Origin: Pomacea canaliculata
Taxonomy: Eukaryota; Mollusca; Gastropoda; Architaenioglossa; Ampullariidae
Length of the DNA stretch: 64,000 nucleotides
Assembly (NCBI RefSeq): GCF_003073045.1
Contig: NC_037600.1
Location: 17,910,419 to 17,974,418 of the forward strand
Reading direction: 5' to 3'
Shown: positions 49,101-61,400 of the stretch, piece after piece
How the letters are laid out: each line of letters begins with the position of its first letter
How positions within the stretch are numbered: position 1 is the stretch's first letter
Made by a program: the position numbers and the translations under genes
Notes under the pieces: model-generated
The model's input: the letters and a program-made list of their open reading frames with translations, nothing else
Databases searched by the model: none
Told to the model about the DNA's origin: nothing

Positions 49101-52100
49101 GGGATACGTATTAATTTTTATAGAAATGTATTGTTACTGTATTGTCACACTGATGTCAGTTAAATTTTACCGATGTATATACGCTGTATTAGATGACAAG
49201 TAGTATCAATTTAACGTAACAAACAAAAATAAAACAAGAGAAATGCACCTGTGGTTTGATGACAGGCATGACCAGTGCTGTGATCCCCATCATGAAGAAG
49301 CACAACATCACCGCCATCACCGTTGGTGTCAACCAGATGACCAGCCCGCCGGCTTTGCCGTCGCAGGCATTTGTGTGGAAGATGCGTCCTGAGGACAAAG
49401 ATGAGGATGGCGTGATTGCATTCTGGCATCCGGGTTAGTTTGGACTGACTGAAACTTTCATTTTCTGTGTTAAAAGCCTGGATGCTGTGTGCAATATCTT
49501 GCTAGTGTTACTGTTAGTAGAAGTGGAAAAGAGATTGACCAAGGGAGGACACTGAGGTAGGGGGAGGTAAAACCGCACTCAGAAAATTTTGACTTGCGAA
49601 CTTTGCCACTCAAAAGCTGCAATCTGTCTAAACAACAGGCAAAGTCAAGTACGGACTTTCTCGCAGAAACTCAAATCCAATGTTAATAATAACATCTGCT
49701 ATTACAGTATTTTCACCATTACGGTGAAAATGAGTGGCGTCCATCTGGTGACATGCCTGCTTGTGAGATTTTCATTGATTCCTAGGGGGCTACCCGGGTA
49801 ATCCTGGCTCTTTCCCCATTATGGCGGGTGGCATGTCTGTAAAGGATTGCGTGTTCGCCCAGGACGTGCAGGCTTTTCCCGAGACACTGTGCTTTGCCTT
49901 CCGCACGGACAACAGCGGGCCACCGGAGACCATCCAGGTGATGACACACAAATAGGTTACAGTTACACCTGTTTGAAGCATTGCCTACTCCAGATGATTC
50001 CAACTGAAAAAAATGAACTATTAAACTATTAACAATATGAAAATATTCTTTCTAAATTAAACTTAGAATAAATATATAATCGTTTTAATATTTTTATGCA
50101 TACATAAGCCACACCTAGCAGAGACGAAGACCATGATGATGATCATCATCATGATAATGATGATTTTAAAAAGTGAAAGAAAAGAAGGGGACAAAGGAAA
50201 AGACAGAAAGAAAACTCAGACGACATTACTTGTTCAATGGTCACTGTAGGAAATCCTTGGGAACTTCGAACTCGCCCGCGGTCAATTCCCCAACGCGATG
50301 GTGCAAGGGTCAACTCTGGACGACTTCGTGTCAGCACTGAAAGCATCTCCCACGACCTTTGAGCCTGTTACCCAGGAGATTGGCGACACGTGGATCATGG
50401 GAGTGCAGTCGGATCCAAAGAAGACGGCCATGTACCGAGCTTTCGTGAGGGCGTTCGCTGACTGTATCACTATAGGTCAGTGGAAAACAACCAACCCAAC
50501 ATTTGTGTAGATATCCTACATTTTCTGTCTTCGGATTTTAATGCTTGTTTTGTAATAATGTAGTGTTTTAGTTTCTTCTGCTGATATATCGATGAGTAGA
50601 TGTAGAAAAGCATAAAGTTTAATTGCTTATTCTGTTACTCTCGTAAATAAAGATTTGTCATTTGTCTCTGTTCCGCTTCAACCAGTATAACGACCGCATG
50701 AGAGGAACGCACACGGTCAAGTTGTTTCGATTTAAAGATTTACCTGTCGACCATTCTTCACTTTTGTTTTCTAATGCTCACATTGCCCTGTAAAGAACCT
50801 TTAGCTGTACATGTATATGATTTTGTGAATTTCAGGTCTGTGCGAATCAGACGATCCACGGATTACACAAGCGGCGTTTTACCTGACCAAAATTCCTGAG
50901 CATACCTGGGGTCTTAATGGTGTCGGAGATCTTGTTAACTGGTCCAACGCGGCTTTCGAGAAAGCTCGATCAGGTAGCTGGGCGTCGGTTAGAGTTAGGA
51001 ACCTACATATTGATGAACATCCATGTACCACAATTTGAAGTTTGATCAATGGCATATGTTTTCTCACCTACTTTCAGGGCAGGGGTACATCAACTGCACA
51101 GCATCCTGGCAAGAGCAGCGCCAGTTTCTGGATCTGGCTTTGAACAGCTTAGGTTCGCATCCCGTGGTCCCTTCCATCATGAGCGAATTTGAGAATCTGG
51201 AACCCAGCATACCTGACCTCACAGGTTTGTCTCTTCTTGTTTCATTAAATAAAAAACTGCTTCGCTTCATCCAAAAAACATCCATTCCACATGAAAGTGA
51301 AGGCAGGGGAAGAAATTTAGGCTCTGCATTCCACATGTCGTGCGTAGATACATCGAAGACCACCTATACCTTCACTTCCCCGACAGCCACAAGGGTATAT
51401 AGCAGTTTACCATTTAGTACATAATTATACAGTGGTAATACAGTAACATTTTATCATTTAGTAAAAAATACAGTGTTGATAGCATTTTGCTTTAAAGGCG
51501 TATAATATCGTTATAATGGTCTGCAGTTTTTTTCACTTCCACAATGCTTTGTTCCTTCAGGGTATGACTCAGTGAGCTTGTCTGACGAGTATACCTGTAC
51601 GGATGGCACAGTCCTGGCGTTTGCGACAGACGGGTCCCTGGGGCGACTCTATGATCCATACAACAAAGTACAGTATTTCTTCATCTTTCACACTCACACA
51701 CACATATATCCAACCCCGCTCCCTGAGTACTTGATCTTTGTTTGAATCCTCCCTCAGGTGGAATGGGCGACGGACAGCTCCAGGATGGGTCAAATTCTGT
51801 ACAGCACATACAATGAGACCGACTATGACCATATGTCAAAGCTGTATGACTACATCGGAGGAGGGGCTGGCTTTCACAAAGTCAATTCAACTTCCAACGC
51901 CCACCCTGTGTCACGGCAATGGGAGGTCATAGCCAAAAACCTGTATAAGAAGACAGGTATGTGTGGACAGAGACTATATAGACAAATCATCATCATCATC
52001 GTTGCCATGGTCTTGTCAAGGGTGAAGCTTTATTCTTGCGCTAAAATGCGATTGCGTTCGCATGTGTGTGTGTGTGTCATGTGTTCAAGTTGATATAATT

Positions 52101-53929
52101 TATATCCAAAAAATAAATCGTCACCATCAATAACATCAGGGTTATGTTTGTAAACAAAAATATTTGAGAGTTTTCAGTGTTATGTGCTAACTTTTTAATC
52201 TATATCTACACCTACATGTCACAGATGATCCTGCTTGTGACTTCATTGTGAAGATTTTGCCAGTTGACTATGAAGCAGTCACCGACTATGGGCTGCCAGC
52301 CGTGTTCTACGTTCACTACGCTTATGTGCCAAACCAACAGAAAAGCCTTTTCAAAGGAGGTTGATTTTCCTGTATACTTGACAAGTTGAATAATTTTTAG
52401 CATAATTTTCAGATAGTTTTTTATCTACAATCCGAGATAAACACTTGCTTCGAGCATTCGTTTATACACAAGGAAATAAATGCCAGTGAGAAATTCCATG
52501 AAGATGCAATTAATTCGGTATCTTCCATTTAAGCAGAAGGGAAAGTATTTGTAGGGAAATTTATGTTACAATGAGAAAGCAAGTAACAGCAACATCACAG
52601 ATTACTGTTGTTTTATCATTTTCATGTAAATATGAATGTCTTTTACTTAGGTAATATTATTTGAGGACATTGTAGAGTTGCAGATGGAGGTCCAATGGTT
52701 TAACAAGGGCCCCACGCGTCTTTCGGAGGCAATCTCTGTTGGCTTCAGCCCCTTGACAAGGACAGGCAGTCAGTGGACTATGTCCAAGCTCGGGGAGCTC
52801 ATCGACCCTACCAACGTCATCTTGAATGGGAGCCAATACCTACACGGTACTGCATGGATAAATACTTATGGTCCTTCATAGCCCATCCTAGACGAAGAAT
52901 TAAGAATGCTTCAGACTTATGAACACGAGTAAAAGCACAATTTAATAAAAGTAAAGTAATGATAGATAAATAATAACAGTAATAAAAAAAATAAGATCCC
53001 TGACACTCTGCAAGCGACATTATTAGTCAGTCCGCTACCTGTGTTACTTTATCCCAGCTGAACTGTAATGTTTATAGGTCAGTGGATGGCTTTATGGCAA
53101 GGGTAAATTAAGCTGATTTATTGTTATCATGAAAGGGCTTAGTTACAGGATCTTTAAAATATCTTTAAAATTACCATAACCTTGGCCTGGGTACACAGAT
53201 TCTGTTGTGGGGTAGCCCAGGCGTTCTGCTTTCACATTCAGCTCATAGGAAAGGTTAGATTTCATAACATTTGGAAAGGCTACTAGTGGTTAGTGTGCTC
53301 AGATGTGAAGCAGGTCGCTGTTTGAGGCCAGCAGCTGCCCAGTAAAAACGAGTACCTGATTCATTAGGGAAGATGCGTAGGTACAGTGAATCGCCTACAT
53401 TCACTGCTCCTACAGCCAACACATTCAGTACACATGCATTCATATCTGTGTTTGTCCTTCTCGCACACTGTGTCAAAATCGTGTTTTCTTTACAAATGTC
53501 CCACATTTGACTTCTATCCAGTACGTCTACCTTTAGCTTGGATTTTTGTGACACTAAAACATCAAAACAACTTCAGCAGGAAGAAGATAATTGAGTATGA
53601 AAGTAGAAGCAAACCATTTCGTTTGAATGATTAGTTGCCAAGACTAAGAATATTGTTGTTCTTCAGCTATAAACAAAGGTGTTTACTACCTCGATGGGAA
53701 CCAGACTGGGCTTGAGGTTCTTAGCCCAGATGTTGCCCTTCTGACCCTCAGCACAGCCTCGCATCCTCCATCTGTCTTCCCCGTGCCCCTCTCTGCACCA
53801 TCAGAGCCATTTACTTCAGCTGCCTTCAACATCTACAACAACTTATGGACCACCAACTATATCTTCTGGTATCCCTTTTTACCAGAAGATCTCAACTTTA
53901 AAGTCCATTTTTATCTTCACTTCATGTAG
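46145..53929 (+). CDS. DUF5054 protein A, secreted glycosidase-like
   Basis: Complete member of the DUF5054 family, whose activity is unknown to me; its N-terminus resembles GH38-type hydrolases. Exons: 46145-46210, 47228-47303, 47819-48033, 48657-48861, 49266-49433, 49786-49937, 50250-50475, 50836-50973, 51078-51224, 51561-51667, 51758-51956, 52225-52359, 52676-52846 and 53667-53929, giving 755 aa. The first exon encodes a signal peptide (CVLCLVGILTLFTSVVQ). Then come H46-L-D48-V-G-Y (metal-site-like), TTHPWLLRLYLNC, GDVVWHAGPMNMQ, TTPVVSQRDVPGM, HNITAITVGVN, FWHPGGYPGNPG, QEIGDTWIMGVQSDPKK and a C-terminal NNLWTTNYIFWYPF. Exon sequence is GC-rich compared with paralogue B. It likely acts outside the cell or in the secretory pathway; the substrate is unknown. 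Confidence 0.9.
47410..47530. repeat. CA-rich minisatellite
   Basis: Two copies, 46 bases apart, of a unit containing AGAAACACAGCACAACACAT and CCACAACTCAC, inside a long CA-rich tract in the second intron of DUF5054-A. Confidence 0.85.
48215..48362 (-). mobile_element. tRNA-derived SINE
   Basis: On the minus strand, TAGGTAGCGAAGTGGTTCAA (box A) and CCTGGATTCGGGGACAC (box B) lie about 45 bases apart, followed by a body and a TA-rich tail. It sits in the third intron of DUF5054-A. Confidence 0.7.
50541..50615. repeat. dispersed repeat, copy 2
   Basis: Counterpart of 10,045-10,132. Shared words in order are TTGTTTTG, AATGTAGTGTTT, AGTTTCTTYT, AGATGTA and CATAA. It lies in intron 7 of DUF5054-A. 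Confidence 0.6.
53272..53420 (+). mobile_element. tRNA-derived SINE remnant
   Basis: GCTACTAGTGGTTAGTGTGC resembles box A and CGCTGTTTGAGGCCAGC a worn box B, with a body following. It sits in the last intron of DUF5054-A. This makes it the third SINE-like copy among the introns of the two neighbouring plus-strand genes. Confidence 0.55.
53861..53890. repeat. perfect 11-bp inverted repeat inside coding sequence
   Basis: ATCTTCTGGTA (53,861-53,871), an 8-base spacer, then TACCAGAAGAT (53,880-53,890). It falls in the last exon of DUF5054-A, over the codons for IFWYPFLPED. Confidence 0.9.
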
Positions 53930-54413
53930 AACACAACTGTCGATTCAATGGCTTCACTTTGTTCCTTATCATAAAAGTTGATCATAAAAGTCTTTTTTTC
54001 CTGAGTTTTAACAGGACTGAATGCTGAATAGTAACTTAAAAAAATCTTTGTACATCTACTTTCTTCTAAGCTTTCAAGTTTCTTTATAACTACAAAGATT
54101 GAATTTGGTTTGATACATTAAAAGATATCTGTTCATTTCTGTTCTATTCATGCCTTACTGTCTGTTGTAATCTATTTCAAGTCACCCCATTATCAACTGA
54201 CATTACAGGTTGACTTTTAAAAAATTACTTTCGTTAAAATTATGATTTTTTTTAAAAGAAACCATATCCATGCAAAACATTTACCTATACACTTAAAATG
54301 ATTACAGACAACATGCCCACAAACTCTAGATTAGAATATGGTATTGAAGTACATTTTAATGTAATACACAAAACACATACACTTTTATACACACAATTTT
54401 CACTCCTTTTTTG
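53930..54413. other. convergent intergenic spacer
   Basis: About 480 AT-rich bases between the stop of DUF5054-A (plus) and the stop of the MADF-BESS gene (minus). It contains a poly-T run near 54,247. Both 3' UTRs must lie here and may overlap. No other feature was seen. Confidence 0.5.
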
Positions 54414-57400
54414 TTACACATCATCTCCCATTTCTTCCATAAGTGCAGCATGTATGAACTGGTCAATGTTGTTCTTCACAACTAACAGTCTTCGTTTGTT
54501 CTTAATTTCTCTGAGCCTGTCAGCCACAGTCTTTGCATAAGTAAATAATGGATCATCTATTTTTTGCTTGTGATTTTCACGAATTTCTTGTATGAGGTCC
54601 GTAACAGCATTTTCCAAAACATCGGAAGAGGAGGAAGGAGAGGTGGCATTTACATGGCTCAGCATCCTTTTCTTTTGTGACAAGGGTGACATCCGACTTC
54701 TGTCCATGGAACGCTTTTGTGTTGCATGAGGCACAATGGCAGAAGGTGATGATGGTGACGTGGCATGAAGTGTAACAATTTGGCCAATATCTGATGATGT
54801 TGATGACGCTGAACTGGCACCATCTTCCAAAGCCTCTCCTTCATTTGATACCTATAATTAGAGCATACACAAATTTATTACACTGGTTATGCGAATGCAA
54901 TTTTCAACTTGCATAATTATCTCAGATGTTGACAGAGTGATTAGAGACCTAGAATACATTTATAAGCAAGCATCTTCCTATACTGTACTTAGGGTCAGAG
55001 AAAGAAAGTGAGCTGCTATACTCCCAGATCAGATTCTCATTGTTGCTCAGTTAATAAAGATTTACAGCACTAAAATTTTGCTGCCCATGTTGACACCAAC
55101 TTTTCAAAATTCATTTGGATGATGTACAAACCAAGCACAAACATACATTGTGAAAAATGACCTGCTTGTCTCCAGTTATTCAGCCTCTGATTTTCAGCTT
55201 ATACTGGTTTGCTTAGAAATTTTGTTTAATGATAACAAGAAGACATCAAGGAATATTCATTTAGTCGTATATAACAGTCAGAAAATATGATGAACAACCC
55301 ACCATTTAGGATGAAAAGAAGTACTCAGGCACATCTAGTTAAAAAAAAAAAAGACCAAACAAACAGTAGTTTTTTTCCTGAATATATTTTAAAATGAGAT
55401 TTGAAGACTTAAAGAATACATCTTTATTGTCTACTTCTGTTCACAGGCAACAATTTTCCTTTGTTGGGAGCTTTCATAATAAATTCAAGAAAAAAGTCAC
55501 ATTCCACACACCCATACAAGTGCTGTACGCAAACTTAAAGGCCCCCCCCTCTCCCTTCCAAGCAATGATTATTGCAGTGATATTGCAGTTGGTATGAAGT
55601 ATTTGACATAAGCACTCTTGGTGACCTGTTGTTTCCATCTACTGCCAGAGGGTAGCATTTAAAAATGGTGAGATAGTGGATGAGAAGAGTCTGTGAGAAT
55701 ACTGACAGCTTTTAACCTCACAGACCTTGTGTATTGGTCTCTTACTGGTCTTTGTTGAAAGTCAATGAACTTGCTGGCAATCTTGACCATCCTCATCAAG
55801 CAAGCCTTATATTTGATGGCTAGAATGCTGAACCAAATTGACAGCTTAAACATGAGAATGCTTTAAAGCTGCAATACACTGATTCAAGTACAGGGTCACT
55901 GACACCAAAATTGCTCAATTCCCTTAGAAGGAACAGGCACTGGAAGGATAGTTTGTTGTCCAGCATTGTTAAAAGGTACTCAAAACTTTGCATCTGTTCT
56001 ATCATCTCATTGCCAATAACCCATGATGCATTGGTTGATGTTTTCTCCTATCAAGGACCAATTCTTTAGTTTTAGAGACATTGCGCAAAAGAGAGCTTTC
56101 TTCAAACCACAAATGTATATTCTTAATTTGAAGAACATAGCTTGCCAGTGAGTCCTTAAAACGAGCAACCAATGCCATATCATTTATAAATTTGATAAAT
56201 AATAGAGCACAATAGATCTGTCTGAACTTCACTGGTGTAGACAGAACATTATCGGGGACAAAACACACTCTTGTGGGACTTCTGTATTGATGATCAGTGT
56301 TCAAGAGAGTACCTCCCAAGCTGACCCTCTGTGGCCTGTCCTGGAGAAACTCATCTAGAGTTAACGTTTAGTGCTAGGAGATGTAATAGTAATTGTGGCT
56401 GAATGGTATTGAATGCAGATGAAAAGTCCATAAAAGGGGTATCTAACACTGAAGGGAAGAGAATTCCACAGATGGAATAAGGAAAAAAGATGGATAGTGA
56501 TGGGAGTGATGCCTGAAGCAGCCTAGAGAGGATGACTGTCCACAAGAGAATAGCGAAAATGAGGTGAACAGTAGCAAAAGGTCACTATGAGCTATGCCTG
56601 TGATAATGGTACAGCAGATACAAGCAGCCTTGTATCTATGTGCTCAGAAATAGGAAGACAATGCAGCTTATTGTTAAAGGAGTAATAGAGTCACCAGGAA
56701 GTGGTTTCAAAACAAGATTGGCAGCAGATATTTAAATTTCTGCAGTGGAGAAAAAGCATCAGGGACAAAACACACCCTTGTGGGACTTCTGCACTGATAA
56801 TCACATGCCTTCCACACATGCCTTCCATGATGACCCCCTCAGGACCACCAGCTAAGACCATCAGTGACTGGAAACATTCATGGAACAGGTGGGTTTTAAG
56901 GCCGGTCTTGACCTTTGAATGTGCTCATTGCATGAAACTGATGGAGTCAAGGCACTACAGACACTGTGGGTAAACAAAAGAAATAGTGTCCAACTTTGTC
57001 TGATGTGAGGCATATACAGAAGGTTAATAGCAAACCTGAGTGACTATATATATGCTCTCATTTTATTAAATTTAGTACTCTTTTTTAATCCTAATTGTAA
57101 TTACTTGCATACATTTCCTTAATTTATGTGACTATATTAATTCATAGTAAAACTCACTTCAACATTGACTGTCTTTCTTTGCACAGAGGAAATAGTGGTC
57201 TGTCGAGTCCAACTGTTCGGGATACCTTCAGATGTGCAGGATTCCCCACCAAGGAAACTGTTTAGTCGGTCATAGTGTGACCAAACTTTTGCAGGTAGAC
57301 CAGTCCTGGTGGTCTTATTAGCCTTGTTTCTCTGCTCCCTCCAGTATGTTTTTAAACTTTCTATTTTCCTTCTGACTTGATCTGCAAGTAAAACTGTAAT

Positions 57401-57953
57401 GGTGAAATTTCCAGTTATGCACTTCTATTTGGGGATAGTGCACGGAGTTTAAATGCGTGGAAGGTGCTGTTTTATTATGCATTCCACGACAGATGTGGCA
57501 AATCATACATGGAAACTGGCCACATTACAATGAAAATGTTTGATTTGTTGTATTTACACTACCTGGATGTCAAAACACACACACGTTGAGAAACATAATG
57601 ATGCTTACGGTGTTAGCAATGTGTGATTGTGTCCATGTAAAAGATACGAACATTAAAGTAATTCAAAATATTACACACTGTTATGTTATGTTCTTGGTTT
57701 CTCTTTCGCCGTTTGGTAAACATAAAATGTTGGATCTGGGGATCGATAGAGCCACGATGTTGTACTGACCGATGGTCCAGCCTCGAGCAAACGTATCCGC
57801 TATGTCCTGCATTGCATGTGCTCTAGCTGTTTTTGATTTGTAGCCTGGGTCATGAACTTGCCAGAGGCAAGAATGTTGTTGCCAGATATCAATGAATGCA
57901 TCTGTTTCCTCAGGCGTAAGGCATATCATCATGGATTCTAGCATAGGCTTCAT
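54414..57953 (-). CDS. MADF-BESS domain protein
   Basis: Probable DNA-binding regulator of the MADF-BESS class (Adf-1-like); related domestications derive from Harbinger-type transposon accessory proteins. Exons: 57953-57770, 57381-57158 and 54851-54414; phases close to 281 aa. The MADF domain spans the first junction: TPEETDAFIDIWQQHSCLW, then YKSKTARAHAMQDIA, ESLKTYWREQRNKANK and AKVWSHYDRLNSFL. A Ser-rich linker follows, and then a BESS-like C-terminal motif, DPLFTYAKTVADRL ... KNNIDQFIHAALMEE. It lies on the opposite strand between two DUF5054 paralogues. Its 2.3-kb second intron carries LINE debris. The domain order and intact splice sites argue for a live gene. The biological target is unknown. 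Confidence 0.85.
55615..56600 (-). mobile_element. CR1/Rex-Babar-like LINE fragment
   Basis: Minus-strand pieces of a reverse transcriptase in the correct order: DFSSAFNTIQPQLLLHLL near 56,430; the VPQECVLSP block near 56,270; FINDMALVARFKDS (the worn FADD catalytic box) near 56,180; and the C-terminal signature RAVLTDSSHPL-type tail with MLPSGSRWKQ near 55,640. Reading frames are interrupted, so it is dead. It lies wholly in intron 2 of the MADF-BESS gene, in the same orientation. Confidence 0.85.
56740..56830 (-). mobile_element. second LINE reverse-transcriptase fragment
   Basis: The minus strand again reads a VPQGCVLS block. The underlying bases GGGACAAAACACACYCTTGTGGGACTTCTG occur both here and at 56,258-56,287, so two copies or two overlapping pieces of the same LINE family lie about 500 bases apart. 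Confidence 0.65.
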
Positions 57954-58489
57954 TTTTCGTTGTCGTGTTGACCTAGACTCGATCTAAACCAACCAATCGT
58001 ATCGAAGATAGTAAATATGATTGTGGCCATTGTATCCAATGGCGTCTTTTGTCTTCCAAGGGACTAGGCTCGACAATAACAACGCACGGATTTTCCGTAA
58101 TAAATAAAATGTCGCATAGTAATCAATAAAGTCACCAAAGTGAGATACTATATTTCAAAGACTTCTATCATCAACAAAAAAACTTTGCTAGCGTGACTAT
58201 AAAATGAGATATTTTTTATAGGTGTGCCTGCGAACTCGGTTGGATTGCTGTGATAGAAAGATACCTTTATTCGTTGCTCTAGAAAACAGAAAATCGAAAT
58301 ATCTCAATCGCCGTGCTCCTACTACACAAGATGACAGTTATATTAAAAGATACAGAATGAGATGTAAGAACTGGTACAACTATTGTTTAGAATGTCAAAA
58401 GAGTTCAGATCATTGGCACAACGTTTTATTGTGTTTTGATTTTTGAGAGGAGGGGGTAGGTCATGTGATGAATCATCTGATCAACCAAA
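57954..58489. promoter_or_regulatory. divergent spacer MADF-BESS / DUF5054-B
   Basis: 536 bases separate the start codons of the minus-strand MADF-BESS gene and the plus-strand DUF5054-B gene. It probably holds both promoters. No TATA box is trusted. A short ORF at 58,222-58,446 shows no motif and is not called. Confidence 0.45.
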
Positions 58490-61400
58490 ATGGCGGGCCG
58501 TTTTGTTTATGTAGTCTGCATCTCTGCTGTCCTTTTGTCGACATTTCAGGTACGCTGCGAGATAAATATCTTTTCTCCAATCTAAAACTTTACAAATCTT
58601 ATAATTATAATATGAGCTATTTATATAGTAAGCGAAGGATACAGAAAGCAACGTACATTTTTCTATATAACTTAAAAGATACAAATATATCTGTACACAT
58701 TTAATATATTAAAGCTTTTTGCTTATTAATAGGGTGTTTCACATAATTAATTTTCATTTTAGGAAGCTTCATATGCACAAAACGTTGACCCTACCAAGAT
58801 AAAAAAGGTTCATCTTGTTTTCATGAATCATCTGGGTGAGACCTTTAAGCTAATCGATATATATAATATTTGGAATAATTTTTAATTTAGAAATTATGCA
58901 TGAATTAATTTTGCAGCTTTTATATTCATGTACATATGTCTTTAAAAAGTATTTTCAAGTGTTGCTCATTTATGGATAATGCCATATGCACAAGCATACA
59001 TCGTCATGATCGTCTGGAAGGGAAGTCTTTAAACTTCAAATTTTAAAAAGTGATTATTTTGCTCAACAAATATAAAACTTTCATTGCCTAAGCACACATG
59101 AGTGTTCAGTTTTAAACAATAGTAGAATTCAGTTATTATATCTACTTATTTATTTATTCTTTTAATAATGGATTTTTTTTCAGACGTTGGATATGATGGT
59201 ATTTATCCTGAAGTGGGTTTTGCACTGAATGTGATCAACAAATATTTTACCGAGTACTATCCCCGTGCAGCTGCTATAGCAGAGGAGCTCCGTCTGTTAG
59301 GATTCAGAGAAAGACTTGTGTACACGACACATCCATGGCTTCTGCACTTGTATTTGAATTGTCCTTCAATGATGCTGGCTAGCAATGTTTCCTTAAAGGT
59401 ACTACTGCTGTTCTGGTTTGGTGTTTCTGAAAATGTATGCAGATAATATGATATTGCTGCTAGCATAATTAGTTGTTGCTTTGTTCAACTCTAGGTGGAA
59501 AGAGATACACAATTTTAGAGATGATGACAAAACAAAAGTCTTACATTTAACTATTTTTTGTATCTTAATTTATGAACAAACATCTATCTTTATCTAACAT
59601 CTATTTCTTATTAATTATACAGTGCCCTTCTCGCACAGAGGTGGATACAGTGCGTCGGGCAGTTGCTATGGGAGATGTTGTGTGGCATGCAGGTCCCATG
59701 AATATGCAGTTTGAGAATTTTATGGATCCTGTCATGCTGGACTTGTCTCTGAACATTAGCACAAATCTAGACAGAGAATTTGGAATCAATAGAACGACAC
59801 CAGTTGTGAGCCAGCGAGATGTGCCAGGTAGCTGTCTTTGGCCTTGTTTTTTGAAGACTAGAAGAATTATTCTGATGTAACAAGATTATACCTTTGCAGC
59901 ATTATAAAAGACTTGTAGTCTTAGAAATAGCAAAATAAATTAGTAGAAAATAGCTCCTAGAAAAAAGTATCAGTGGGAACATTTTGTTTGCTTATACAAG
60001 CTAGGTATATTAGAATGTCTTGAACTATGGATAGTATTTCTAAATTGGCATATATTCTTTGTTCATTTGAGTCATGCAGGGATGACCAAAGCTGTGATTC
60101 CTATCATGAAAAAGCATAATATATCGGCAATCACAGTGGGTGTAAACCCAATGACGAGCCCTCCTGCTGTTCCACCTCACCCCTTTGTCTGGAAATTAAG
60201 TCCCCAGGATAATGATGAAGATGGCATTATTGCTTTTTGGCATCCAGGTGCGAATTTTATTATCTTTCTTAGATATTCTTTCATGCAGGTGTTGTGTGTG
60301 TGTGTTTTTGTGAGATTGGTTGAAATGGGCTTTTGCTTGTTTTTCCACTATTAATACCTGACAAAAAATTTAATCCCATCTTAAAAAGCCACCATCATAC
60401 AAAAAGTTTGTTTTCAGTAATGGAATACTCAGTCTTTTTTTAAAAAAACACAAACAAAACAAAAACAAAGAAAGTCTAGGGACATTTTTTTTTTATATTT
60501 TAGTGTTTTTGCATATTTTATGAAGTTCAATTGTCTTCAGTTGTAATGTGCAAGCAGATCATGATGTACAATAACTTCATGAAGCATAGTCACAGGTCCT
60601 TTCTCTGCTAATCACTTTGCAACTAAAGGAAAATAATTGTCGCAGTTTTGATTAAACACTTTCCCATAAAATCATGATTTGTTTTTTAGGAGGCTATCCT
60701 AATAATCCTGGAAGATTTCCTACTGCAGCAGGAGGATTGTCAGTCAAAGACTGTCTGTTTGCAGAAGATGTTAATGCCTTCCCAGAAACACTGTGCTTTG
60801 CTTTCCGTACAGATAACTCGGGCCCACCAGACACCTTGGCGGTACACACAATTATATTGCATTTGTTGTTTTGAAGCCAGGGTTGGATGTAAACAGCATA
60901 CTGATATGAATGTTGGTAATGCACATTGTAGAGGTGTAGGAGATAGAAGAGCAAAGCATCAGACATGGGTCTAGCAGAGAAGTAGGAATAAAAGAAGGGA
61001 AATGTCGTGTTCAGCACCCTGCGAGATGCTTGCTGACTGTTGACACCCTCAGCTAAACTGCCTATATTTTGTCAACAATTTAGCAAATGCTAATGTAGCT
61101 AACTGCCTATATATTTAGGGCCCTTATATATTTAGGTAAGTGTTGTTCATCTAGTGTCCTGTATTATAGCTAACTCCTGTGCATTACCTATAGATCTAGT
61201 TCCCTTCCACCTCACCGCCCTCTTCCACCTTGTGTTGTCAATTGTATTTAATTTTAAACAACTGCCAGCAGTATAACAGCTGTGAATGTAATTTTTGCTT
61301 CTGAGATGTAATTATGGTGATCAATTTCTAACACTGTAAACAGTCATTTTTGTGAGCAGGAGGTTCTGAGCAACTTTGAGCTTGTTCGAGGCCAGTTTCC

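Noticed and set aside
50149-50470. Minus-strand ORFs across DUF5054-A exon 7.
   Set aside because: Shadows of the plus-strand exon, whose length and phase are conserved in the paralogue.
58222-58446. 74-codon ORF before DUF5054-B.
   Set aside because: No family motif, no splice or signal support, and it lies in the divergent promoter interval.
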